A stretch of 29,265 nucleotides of DNA from a virus, in the IMG/VR virus record IMGVR_UViG_3300021963_000491, positions 1 through 29,265 of that record; one strand, written 5' to 3'. Below the pieces are notes generated by a model. It saw only the letters and a list, made by a program, of their open reading frames with translations, ran no database searches and was not told where the DNA came from. How positions within the stretch are numbered: the first letter of the stretch is position 1; every line of letters begins with the position of its first letter. The position numbers were made by a program, and so were the translations under genes. Shown here one piece after another: positions 1-5,569 of the stretch.

Positions 1-127
1 AGTTAATTAACATCAACAAAAGAAAAGAAAGAAAAAGAAAAAAGGTAAAAAGAAAAAGAAAGAAAAGAAAAAGCTCCCCCAAGAAAAACAAACTGCCTCA
101 CTCTTAAAAGAGTAGTTGCTCGTTCCA
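1..127. repeat. 127-bp direct repeat, left copy (contig-end overlap)
   Basis: Bases 1-127 are identical to 29139-29265. The length, exactly 127, equals a common maximal assembler k-mer, so I read it as the overlap of a circular assembly. The unique genome would then be 29138 bp. It falls in the noncoding junction between the 63-aa membrane gene and the 49-aa gene. A genuine short terminal repeat cannot be excluded from sequence alone. Confidence 0.93.
18..71. repeat. Homopurine mirror repeat (H-DNA-like)
   Basis: Plus-strand bases 18-71 are A/G only except T46. They read as a mirror repeat about the GG at 44-45: G at 22, 27, 31 and 37 mirror G at 67, 62, 58 and 52, with A between them. The only mismatch is A43 against T46. 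Long homopurine mirror repeats are the known sequence class that can fold into intramolecular triplex DNA. The minus-strand transcript here would be a long C/U tract. The same tract recurs at 29156-29209 in the duplicate contig end. Confidence 0.85.
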
Positions 128-204
128 AGCATTGGTGTATTGCAAGTGTAGTCATTGGTTACTGAGCTTTGACTTACTCAGGAATAGTGCTGCTGTCATA
201 TCTT

Positions 205-248
205 AAAACAATAAAACCCCAAAGAACGTATGCGCCCGTTCAGAGGGG
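205..248 (-). terminator. Intrinsic terminator-like hairpin ending the sigma-factor operon
   Basis: On the minus strand CCCC, a UCU side, GAACG, an 8-nt loop (GGCGCAUA), CGUUC, a UUU side and GGGG form a stem with a symmetric 3x3 internal loop. UUUUAUUGUUUU follows immediately. It lies about 100 nt past the stop of the 63-aa gene, the last gene of the 1886-346 operon. The U tract makes termination the best reading. The internal loop weakens the stem. Confidence 0.6.
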
Positions 249-301
249 AATTATTAAACCTTAAATCAATTCTATGTCTAACAGTAATCTTGCGCATGAG
301 A

Positions 302-309
302 CAAATATA
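302..309 (-). promoter_or_regulatory. Possible -7 box without a matching -33 box
   Basis: The minus strand reads TATATTTG, a full match to the Bacteroidetes -7 element TAnnTTTG. No TTG lies 19-21 nt upstream, so this is only half a promoter. If used, transcription would start near 296 and meet the hairpin at 205-248 after about 90 nt. Confidence 0.25.
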
Positions 310-345
310 AAAATGTAAATTAATTACACGTACTATTGTGGAAAA

Positions 346-537
346 CTATTTCGGTTGTTTAAAACGTAGCACTGTGATGTATATCCAAAAAGGCAGCCAT
401 ACAAGCCCTGTAAATGCAATGCCCACATAAGCATACCAATGGTAATTAGATAAGTGCCTCTGATGTCTGTAAACGTTCAGAGATAAGATTGTGAAGTGAA
501 GTAGGAAGCCTACTAAGTAGATTGTTAATAGTGTCAT
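346..537 (-). CDS. Small two-helix membrane protein (63 aa)
   Basis: The function is unknown. The 63-aa product has two hydrophobic stretches, about residues 3-22 and 36-57, separated by a polar His/Arg-rich loop (YRHQRHL), and a short basic tail ending KQPK. This fits a small inner-membrane hairpin protein. The start codon overlaps the stop of the 176-aa gene by 4 bp, so the two are translationally coupled. It is the last gene of the operon that begins with the VRR-NUC gene. A superinfection-exclusion or host-membrane role is possible for such a protein, but nothing in the sequence shows it. Confidence 0.7.
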   Translation of the reverse strand: MTLLTIYLVGFLLHFTILSLNVYRHQRHLSNYHWYAYVGIAFTGLVWLPFWIYITVLRFKQPK

Positions 538-1064
538 AGTTTTTTTCTTTTAGCTCTTCGTTTTTTAGGTTTAGGCTCAGGAGTGAGCTCTAAGTTAGTT
601 AATTCAGTTAATGCTTGAGCTGATTCTACTTTAGCCAAGTCTCCTTCTAACTGCTTCTCTAACTTAGTTAGCAGCTCATTCATGCAGGGAGTACAAGATG
701 TGAAGCTCTTACCGTCTCTGATTCCTAAATACTCTCTTCTCAGCTTAAAGAGCTTAGCCATCTCTCCAGGTGCTAACCTTCCGCGCTTTCTAATCTCTCT
801 GATATGCTCAAGCGTTGGCATCTTCCAATCTTTTTCCTCTAAGATGGGCCATAACTTAGCTGGGCAGTCAGTAGCTGCATAGCTTGCTAAGTGATCTACC
901 GGGCAGCCGCAAGGCTTAAAGGTTACCTCTCCAATAGTGTGAGGTCTCTTAAATGGATTAATTGCATTTACAGGAGGCCCACAAGTGCCGAACTGCTTGT
1001 TATAGACAGGGCATTCTTTGCACACCTTAACGCGTGCTTCGAAGTCAGTGCTGTTTATCATCAT
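534..1064 (-). CDS. Cys-rich, probably zinc-binding phage protein (176 aa)
   Basis: The molecular role is unknown. The N-terminal half has paired cysteines: CKECP near residue 15, C28, CGCP near 52, a Cys in DCPAKLW near 67, and later CTPC near 124. This pattern suggests one or two structural zinc sites. The middle is helical and charged. The C-terminus is a lysine/arginine tail (KPKKRRAKRKKL) that could touch nucleic acid. The start overlaps the sigma-factor stop by 4 bp. Coupling to a sigma factor and a nuclease suggests a role in late transcription or DNA handling, but this is inference from position. Two consecutive Met codons leave the exact start open by one residue. Confidence 0.75.
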   Translation of the reverse strand: MMINSTDFEARVKVCKECPVYNKQFGTCGPPVNAINPFKRPHTIGEVTFKPCGCPVDHLASYAATDCPAKLWPILEEKDWKMPTLEHIREIRKRGRLAPGEMAKLFKLRREYLGIRDGKSFTSCTPCMNELLTKLEKQLEGDLAKVESAQALTELTNLELTPEPKPKKRRAKRKKL

Positions 1065-1561
1065 ATCTGTAGTGAATTTCTAAGTGTTGTTTTAGCTTTC
1101 TTAATTGTTCTGTAAAGATAGTTCAAAGGTATACCAGTCTCTTTAGCTAATTCCTGATAGCTGAAGTCATCTAAGGCATAGAGAAAGAATAACTCTCTCT
1201 CAAAGTAGGGCAGCCTGCTGATGAAGATATCTAACTGCTCATTCTCTAATCTCATCCCTACGCTTTTGTTTACATCATCTATAATATCATCTTTAAGGTC
1301 ATTGCGTATCTTTTCGAATCTTAAACGGGTATAATTAAATGAGCTATTACTACAGCGTGCAGAGAGTCTAATAGCATTGCTCACGTAGTTATTGAGCTTA
1401 CCTCTATCGTGAATATCCTGAAGCTTATCTTTATCTGATTCCAATATCTTAAGCAGCGTATCGTGCAGCAGCTCATCGGCCAAGTCTTGACGAGTAACAG
1501 TTGCTGCTACTCTGCGCCACTCATTGTAGCATTTATTTATTTCTGAGTGATAGGTACTCAT
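1061..1561 (-). CDS. Sigma-70/ECF-like RNA polymerase sigma factor
   Basis: This is probably a phage sigma factor that redirects host RNA polymerase, most likely to late genes. The 166 aa carry a region-2-like segment (about residues 25-42, DLADELLHDTLLKILE). A region-4-like helix-turn-helix follows at about 114-160: LPYFERELFFLY, then FSYQELAKETGIPLNYLYRT and a basic helix KKAKTTLR. The length fits ECF-type factors. The gene overlaps the VRR-NUC gene by 29 bp upstream and the Cys-rich gene by 4 bp downstream. The structural operon, which starts beyond the next terminator, shows no host-type promoter, consistent with but not proof of control by this protein. Confidence 0.8.
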   Translation of the reverse strand: MSTYHSEINKCYNEWRRVAATVTRQDLADELLHDTLLKILESDKDKLQDIHDRGKLNNYVSNAIRLSARCSNSSFNYTRLRFEKIRNDLKDDIIDDVNKSVGMRLENEQLDIFISRLPYFERELFFLYALDDFSYQELAKETGIPLNYLYRTIKKAKTTLRNSLQI

Positions 1562-1886
1562 CTATTACTTGTTTAGCCTCATCGAAGCTCTTGCATGTGA
1601 CTGCATGGTAGCCGTTGTTAATTAAATTTGCTTGCCAATCTTTCTGAGATTGACTCATTACACCCTTAGCTGTTTTCATTTCTATAGCTAATCCAAAGAA
1701 TGGGCCTTGAGCGTTGTAGATAAAGATATCAGGGAAGCCTTTAACATATCCTGTTTTCTTCATCTTCACTGCCTGTTTCATAGAGGTACGAACACCACCA
1801 GCTGAAGCGCAATAAAGTAAGTTAGGATATTGTGCGTTAATGTATTTAATAACAGCCTCTTGTATTAAGGCTTCCTCATTCTTCAT
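1533..1886 (-). CDS. VRR-NUC domain nuclease
   Basis: This is a 117-aa protein consisting almost entirely of a VRR-NUC fold, a PD-(D/E)XK-type nuclease module known in phages and repair enzymes. The N-terminus has the family's E-x4-Q-x-A pattern (EEALIQEAVIKYI). GFPDIFIY near residues 50-57 supplies the catalytic Asp, and IEMKTAKG near 68-75 supplies the E-x-K pair. SQSQKDWQANL near 78-88 is the conserved Q-x-x-W helix. A role in resolving replication or packaging intermediates is likely for such stand-alone enzymes. Its promoter lies so close that the transcript may begin at or next to the start codon. No internal Met would keep the fold, so this start is needed. Confidence 0.88.
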   Translation of the reverse strand: MKNEEALIQEAVIKYINAQYPNLLYCASAGGVRTSMKQAVKMKKTGYVKGFPDIFIYNAQGPFFGLAIEMKTAKGVMSQSQKDWQANLINNGYHAVTCKSFDEAKQVIDEYLSLRNK

Positions 1887-1890
1887 GATT

Positions 1891-1922
1891 CAAAATTAGA
1901 CTATTAACTTAATCTAAATCAA
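1891..1922 (-). promoter_or_regulatory. Host-type promoter of the VRR-NUC/sigma operon
   Basis: Reading the minus strand: TTG (1922-1920), 21 nt, then TAATTTTG (1898-1891), matching the Bacteroidetes consensus TTG-N19..21-TAnnTTTG. The start codon A is at 1886, only five bases past the -7 box. The predicted transcription start is therefore at or within a base or two of the ATG, so the mRNA could be leaderless. The -33 side lies within 5 bp of the DnaA-box repeats. Confidence 0.65.
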
Positions 1923-1926
1923 CATC

Positions 1927-1950
1927 TTATTCACATAGTTATTCACATAG
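1927..1950. promoter_or_regulatory. Two tandem DnaA boxes (12-bp direct repeats)
   Basis: The plus strand reads TTATTCACATAG twice in immediate succession (1927-1938 and 1939-1950). Each copy contains TTATTCACA, a perfect match to the DnaA-box consensus TTATNCACA. The sites are 12 bp apart, so both face nearly the same side of the helix. This phage also encodes a DnaA domain IV protein (6988-7476). The site sits in the largest internal noncoding gap. Either host DnaA or the phage protein could bind here. Confidence 0.75.
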
Positions 1951-2184
1951 GATTAAGCGCCATATCTTTGGCTCAAGAATTTGCTTTTGGTTTAGCAATG
2001 ATTATTGATTTCTGAGATAGGCTTGCAAACGTGCAGGCCTATTTTAGTTTTATAGCCTTATGCGTATAATTTTTAGAAAAATTCATGCAAGTAATTCGGC
2101 TGTGCTCCGAATTGATATAGATTATTTTACACAAAATGCATATTAAAGTGTGTAATATCCCTCATAAAGCACTTTTAAGTACGA

Positions 2185-2208
2185 TAAAGTGTGCTAAATA
2201 ACACTTTA
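2185..2208 (-). terminator. Hairpin just past the large terminase gene
   Basis: A perfect 8-bp inverted repeat, TAAAGTGT/ACACTTTA, with an 8-nt loop, begins three bases past the terminase stop codon. No U tract follows on the minus strand, so termination would be weak. Related copies of the half-site lie at about 2144-2155 and 2164-2177. A repressor operator or an origin-associated element is therefore an alternative. Confidence 0.4.
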
Positions 2209-2210
2209 CG

Positions 2211-3530
2211 TTAGATAAACGCGTACTTAGTATAATTTCTATTGAGCTCAAAGTAAGCTCTCATCATAATAGCATCTGCAATATCGGGAGAGATTCCACC
2301 GGTGCGCTGGCTGATAGTATCTTTTGATGTTACTCTGAGCTTACCTTCCTTATCAGGATCCACTCGCCTAACTAATTCTAACTCTTTAACTATATCCTCC
2401 TGCCATTTAATTGGTAAGGTAATCTCATTCTTATCTATGAGCTCGCCTAACCTAAAGTAGCAGTCTGCTTTTAAGTTCATGTATTGAGTGCCTCTCACTG
2501 CTTTACTACCATTCATAAATTCCCTACAGCGTAAGCTATCTACAAGGCCACCTCCTACCCCATCAGCATCTGCGAGCACGTTGCTTAATCTTATGCCATG
2601 CTGATTCATTAAGCGCTGTATTTCTGCCTTAACTTCATCCTGTCTTTTTTGGCGCAGTATTACTATATCAATACAGCTTAATCCTTTCCACACACAAAGC
2701 ACAGTTCTATCTTTACCAAGCCGCGCGATATCGGCAGTGATATATCCCTCACCTACATTCATTGGCTCTCTGAAGCATCTGATTAATTCATCATACATGT
2801 ATAATCTATCTGAGCTGTTATCAAATTCCCAATCTCCCTCAAGCAAGCGCTTTCTATCTGCTTCAGGTAATCGGGTAAGGCTTGTAACGTAGCTATCGGG
2901 TAAGTGTATATTATCTCCAGGTAGGGCCTGCACGAATGCTCTATGCTCAGGCAGATTCTGATTCTTGTAGGGTAAGTAGAATTGATTGTATATCCATCCC
3001 TTCGAAGGATTACACGTGAGTAATATCTTTGGCTTTAATCCAAACTCGTTAAGCTTATAACGAATACGTGAGCTGACAATAGAATAAGCCTTCTCAGTTA
3101 TCTCAGTAGCTTCATCTATAAATACATCAGTAACTTCTAACCCTCCTAAGTCAGTCATCATAGGATCAGATGGGTAGAGAAACAAATCGGCTAAGATTAT
3201 CTCTGAGCCATTGCTGAACTTAATGATGTGGCTCTGCTGATTATAGATAAAATCTTCGCCTGCTTTTAAGCCTATCTCGTTAGCCACCTGAAAGAAGGTA
3301 GCCATTGTAGTCTTTTTAAGAGTGTCTAACTTGGCTCGGCCAATGAGTGAACGTGTACCTGGGTATTTTAACCTGCGTAATATCTGCCACATGCAGCCGA
3401 GCATAGTCTTTCCACCGCCTGCAGCTCCACCGTAGAGGATAGTTTCTACATCTGAATCTACTGATAAGAATTTAAGTGCCTCACTTTGTCTTGTTAGAGG
3501 CTTGAAATTGTATTCTATTTGTCTCGCCAT
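2211..3530 (-). CDS. terL: Terminase large subunit
   Basis: This is the DNA-packaging motor ATPase and nuclease (439 aa, normal length). The ATPase half shows a Walker A-like loop, YGGAAGGGKT (about residues 34-43), and a Walker B segment, VFIDEATE (about 136-143). A motif III-like LLTCNPS follows near 170. The nuclease half starts at ITADIARLGKDRTVL (about 264), with acidic residues at ADADGVGGG (about 322) and SPDIADAIMM (about 414), the RNase H-like metal-binding triad. It acts at the portal with the small subunit. The start overlaps the metallophosphoesterase stop by 16 bp. The small-terminase candidate lies about 2.6 kb away across the contig ends, so the two subunits are not adjacent. 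Confidence 0.95.
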   Translation of the reverse strand: MARQIEYNFKPLTRQSEALKFLSVDSDVETILYGGAAGGGKTMLGCMWQILRRLKYPGTRSLIGRAKLDTLKKTTMATFFQVANEIGLKAGEDFIYNQQSHIIKFSNGSEIILADLFLYPSDPMMTDLGGLEVTDVFIDEATEITEKAYSIVSSRIRYKLNEFGLKPKILLTCNPSKGWIYNQFYLPYKNQNLPEHRAFVQALPGDNIHLPDSYVTSLTRLPEADRKRLLEGDWEFDNSSDRLYMYDELIRCFREPMNVGEGYITADIARLGKDRTVLCVWKGLSCIDIVILRQKRQDEVKAEIQRLMNQHGIRLSNVLADADGVGGGLVDSLRCREFMNGSKAVRGTQYMNLKADCYFRLGELIDKNEITLPIKWQEDIVKELELVRRVDPDKEGKLRVTSKDTISQRTGGISPDIADAIMMRAYFELNRNYTKYAFI

Positions 3531-4393
3531 TGTACAAAGTTAGGCACAATGTACGTACTATCAATAGGTTTAGTTACTCTCTCTAAGTTCAGCTCCATCA
3601 GGTAAGCACCCAAAGGTTTAGGAGGTCTCATGCGCTCTACGTGAAAGCCCATGTAACCTTCATCATACTCTTCTTTATAGCTTGCTGTTCTAATGTGATG
3701 CACATAGCGCATATTAATTCTGTAACCACCATTGTGAGCGAAGGCTAACTCTTCTACCATATCGGCATGGTGATAAAGCTCGTGAACGTGGCCGCTCCAA
3801 ATGCAATCAGCTCCATCTATCATCACACCCATTCGGTTATTTTGAATAACTCCCTTAGTTACTACTCCTCCTCCTCCTGATCCATGGTAATACTTTGTCT
3901 TGAATACAACAGCAGTAGTTTTATTTTTAGCGACTCTATGAATCCACCACCCACCATAGCCACCTACTAATACATTGCTGCCTGCTTCTCTGTTTAATCC
4001 GCTAACAAAGCGCTCTATTAAATCGGTTTCACAGTTCTTAATGATAGCTGTTTCGTGATTACCATAGCCAACAAATACCATCAGGTGAGCATAAGGCTTA
4101 AACCAATCTATTGCAGTATTAACAAGCGCATCTAAGTAGTTAGCTACGTTATGCTCCGGGCGAATGTCATTCTTACTTCTGCGAGGATCGTACTTGCCTT
4201 GCATAGCACAGAACAAATCTCCATTCACAGCGAAATAGATGTTTTCAGCTAAGCACTTGTCTAAGTGAGCTTTGAGTAGCTTCCTGTCGCAGTGAGGATT
4301 ATCCCAGTGCACATCTGACATCATGAGGAACTTATCCCCACTCTTGCACGTTGTGATTATTATATTTCTACCCTCGCGAGATGATGTAATCAT
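3515..4393 (-). CDS. Calcineurin-like metallophosphoesterase
   Basis: The 292-aa protein shows all the standard metal-binding motifs: SDVHW (D-x-H, about residue 26), NGDLF (about 58), GYGNHE (about 109), YYHGSGGGG (about 170) and GHVHEL (about 202). Such enzymes hydrolyse phosphodiesters or phosphomonoesters with a dimetal centre. The natural substrate here is not evident. Nuclease or nucleotide-processing roles are both possible. The gene overlaps its upstream 116-aa neighbour by 26 bp and the terminase downstream by 16 bp, so it is co-transcribed with terL. Position suggests a role in DNA maturation or packaging, but that is inference. Confidence 0.88.
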   Translation of the reverse strand: MITSSREGRNIIITTCKSGDKFLMMSDVHWDNPHCDRKLLKAHLDKCLAENIYFAVNGDLFCAMQGKYDPRRSKNDIRPEHNVANYLDALVNTAIDWFKPYAHLMVFVGYGNHETAIIKNCETDLIERFVSGLNREAGSNVLVGGYGGWWIHRVAKNKTTAVVFKTKYYHGSGGGGVVTKGVIQNNRMGVMIDGADCIWSGHVHELYHHADMVEELAFAHNGGYRINMRYVHHIRTASYKEEYDEGYMGFHVERMRPPKPLGAYLMELNLERVTKPIDSTYIVPNFVQWRDK

Positions 4394-4718
4394 TAGTAAT
4401 TATATTAGATTTAAGCTCCTGAAAATGCTTCTTAAATTCGTTGTAAGGCACATCTATTACTATCCCGTTATCAATGCCCTGCATCAGTGCTATTGTGCGC
4501 TGACCTACGTAGTAAGTGCCATCACTTCTAAATTCTACTTCAGCCTGGATGCCCACGCACTTTCTTGCATCAAACATAAAAGGCACGTTATCGGCATAGG
4601 TAGCCTCCATGCCTATCTCATCTGAGTAGTTCCATTGTACTACGTATGTGCTGCATAGCTCAGGCAGCAGCTTCGCATTTAAATCTACTACTTCCTTTTT
4701 CTTCTTAAATAGATTCAT
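4368..4718 (-). CDS. Uncharacterised 116-aa protein before the metallophosphoesterase
   Basis: I do not recognise this protein. I start it at 4718 (MNLFKKKKEVVDL). A longer upstream frame to 4844 exists but would run through an intrinsic terminator and into the preceding gene. After a basic N-terminus the chain is a mixed alpha/beta globular sequence with VEFRSDGTYYVGQR in the middle and no membrane segment. It ends overlapping the metallophosphoesterase gene by 26 bp and forms a three-gene unit with it and terL. No promoter match is evident between the terminator and this gene, so expression may depend on read-through. Confidence 0.65.
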   Translation of the reverse strand: MNLFKKKKEVVDLNAKLLPELCSTYVVQWNYSDEIGMEATYADNVPFMFDARKCVGIQAEVEFRSDGTYYVGQRTIALMQGIDNGIVIDVPYNEFKKHFQELKSNIITNDYIISRG

Positions 4719-4731
4719 GTGCTTTAGATTA

Positions 4732-4759
4732 ATAAAAAAGCCCAGCGTATAGCTGAGCT
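4732..4759 (-). terminator. Strong intrinsic terminator closing the early operon
   Basis: On the minus strand AGCTCAGC, a 5-nt loop (TATAC) and GCTGGGCT form an 8-bp stem with a single G-U pair, followed by a T-rich run (TTTTTATT). It is 27 nt past the stop of the 116-aa gene 4786-5136 and 14 nt before the start of the gene at 4718. It is the clearest terminator in the window and separates the early block from the metallophosphoesterase/terL unit. Confidence 0.85.
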
Positions 4760-4785
4760 CTCCTATTAGATAGTGGAAGAAATGA

Positions 4786-5136
4786 CTAAAATAAACTAAG
4801 TTGTGGTTTAATAGCGACCTCTTTACCTGGTATTGGTATCTCACCCATTGCTATAAGAATGCCGTCAAAGCGGCCATTAAAGTTAGAAGTAATTAAAGCT
4901 TGTTTCATCTCTGATTTAACCAATGCTATAGCCTCTTCTTTCGTTGCGCTAACATCTTCCTCTTCCCAAGATAAAGGCCTGCTGATAGATGTGCTAATAC
5001 CCTGGATGTGATATGTGCGAGCATAACCATTTTTATTCTTAGCTATTTCATAATGAGCTAAAACTCCACCAGCTTTATAGTACATAGTATCTCCATTCGT
5101 GCAGATACCATCTTCATCGTAAATGTACTTACTCAC
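4786..5136 (-). CDS. Uncharacterised 116-aa early protein
   Basis: I do not recognise the family. The sequence begins MSKYIYDEDGICTNGD and looks soluble. A beta-rich first half is followed by a helix rich in Glu/Lys (SATKEEAIALVKSEMKQAL, about residues 63-82) and the C-terminus PQLSLF. The start overlaps the HTH gene by 4 bp. The intrinsic terminator lies just downstream, making this the last gene of the early operon driven from about 9456-9487. Confidence 0.65.
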   Translation of the reverse strand: MSKYIYDEDGICTNGDTMYYKAGGVLAHYEIAKNKNGYARTYHIQGISTSISRPLSWEEEDVSATKEEAIALVKSEMKQALITSNFNGRFDGILIAMGEIPIPGKEVAIKPQLSLF

Positions 5137-5327
5137 AGCTTCTCCTCCCGAATCTCTATTCTAAATAGTTCTTTGAGTATTTCTATCTCATGATCCTTAA
5201 AGTTGCTTATGCCCTGCTCACGCAGGCAGTAATTACTTTGCTCTATGCCTAATTTATAAGCCAGGTAGTCTTGCTTATAACCGTAAAAAAGTCTATAGCA
5301 CTTAATTGATTTGTGGAATGGTATCAT
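5133..5327 (-). CDS. Small Cro/XRE-like helix-turn-helix protein (64 aa)
   Basis: The 64-aa protein has the layout of a compact XRE/Cro DNA-binding domain. A first helix (SIKCYRLFYGYKQDYLAYKLGI, quoted in parts: SIKCYRLFYGY then KQDYLAYKLGI) is followed by a turn and a recognition-like helix (EQSNYCLREQG). A last helix, HEIEILKELFRI, is reminiscent of the final XRE helix. It probably binds DNA or RNA polymerase as a regulator. Its target is unknown. It overlaps both neighbours by 4 bp in the early operon. Confidence 0.6.
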   Translation of the reverse strand: MIPFHKSIKCYRLFYGYKQDYLAYKLGIEQSNYCLREQGISNFKDHEIEILKELFRIEIREEKL

Positions 5328-5569
5328 GATTTTTCAAATTCTTTAGTTAATTTTTGTATTTGTTCTTGGCATTTTTCAATCTCATAATCAATAATGCTTT
5401 CATAATTTTCATTACTGATGTAAACTATAGAAATTGAATAGCCAAATTCTTTAGGTATGTAAAGCTCAGGCTTTCTTTTTTTAGCTCTTGTTAAGTCTAC
5501 TATTTTAGTTCTTAAATCATCTATCTCTTCATGAATATAGATAAGCTCTTGAAATCTTTCTCTCGTCAT
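5324..5569 (-). CDS. Uncharacterised 81-aa helical protein
   Basis: The product is unrecognised. Residues 1-35 (MTRERFQELIYIHEEIDDLRTKIVDLTRAKK in outline) and 58-81 look like amphipathic or coiled-coil helices. A short beta-like stretch, YSISIVYISNENYE, lies between them. No catalytic motif is visible. It overlaps the 247-aa replication-block gene by 4 bp and the HTH gene by 4 bp, so it belongs to the early operon. Confidence 0.6.
   Translation of the reverse strand: MTRERFQELIYIHEEIDDLRTKIVDLTRAKKRKPELYIPKEFGYSISIVYISNENYESIIDYEIEKCQEQIQKLTKEFEKS

Larger units (their letters stand above)
128..345. other. Noncoding junction downstream of the 63-aa gene
   Basis: No reading frame here looks like a gene on either strand. 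Going leftward on the minus strand it holds a lone -7-like box (302-309, TATATTTG on the minus strand), an intrinsic terminator-like hairpin (205-248), and then unassigned sequence with weak hairpins such as CTGAG/CTCAG near 153-172. No tRNA-like arms were seen. Confidence 0.6.
1887..2210. other. Candidate replication origin region (noncoding)
   Basis: This 324-bp gap between the terminase and VRR-NUC genes shows no gene on either strand. It holds the tandem DnaA boxes (1927-1950) and a hairpin at 2017-2042 (ATAGGC, T/G, TGC, 6-nt loop, GCA, GCCTAT). There is also an AT-only inverted repeat at 2068-2083, a hairpin at 2093-2113 (AATTCGG/CCGAATT, 7-nt loop) and one at 2185-2208. DnaA sites plus hairpins and AT-rich DNA resemble an origin. 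Function is inferred and no strand-bias data support it. Confidence 0.5.

Noticed and set aside
18-73. Purine tract as a Lys/Arg/Glu-rich coding segment
   Set aside because: The frames through it are short and have no start context or neighbours on the plus strand. The mirror symmetry explains it better as DNA or RNA structure.
128-345. tRNA or other known structured RNA in the junction
   Set aside because: No T-loop-like GGTTCGA sequence, cloverleaf arms or CCA end are visible. Only the terminator hairpin stands out.
4323-4625. Plus-strand open frame of 100 aa
   Set aside because: It is antisense to the 116-aa gene and the metallophosphoesterase, which have real motifs and operon overlaps. 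It has no promoter or partner on the plus strand.
4719-4844. N-terminal 42-codon extension of the 116-aa gene
   Set aside because: It would read through the intrinsic terminator and overlap the previous gene. The Met at 4718 gives a better start.
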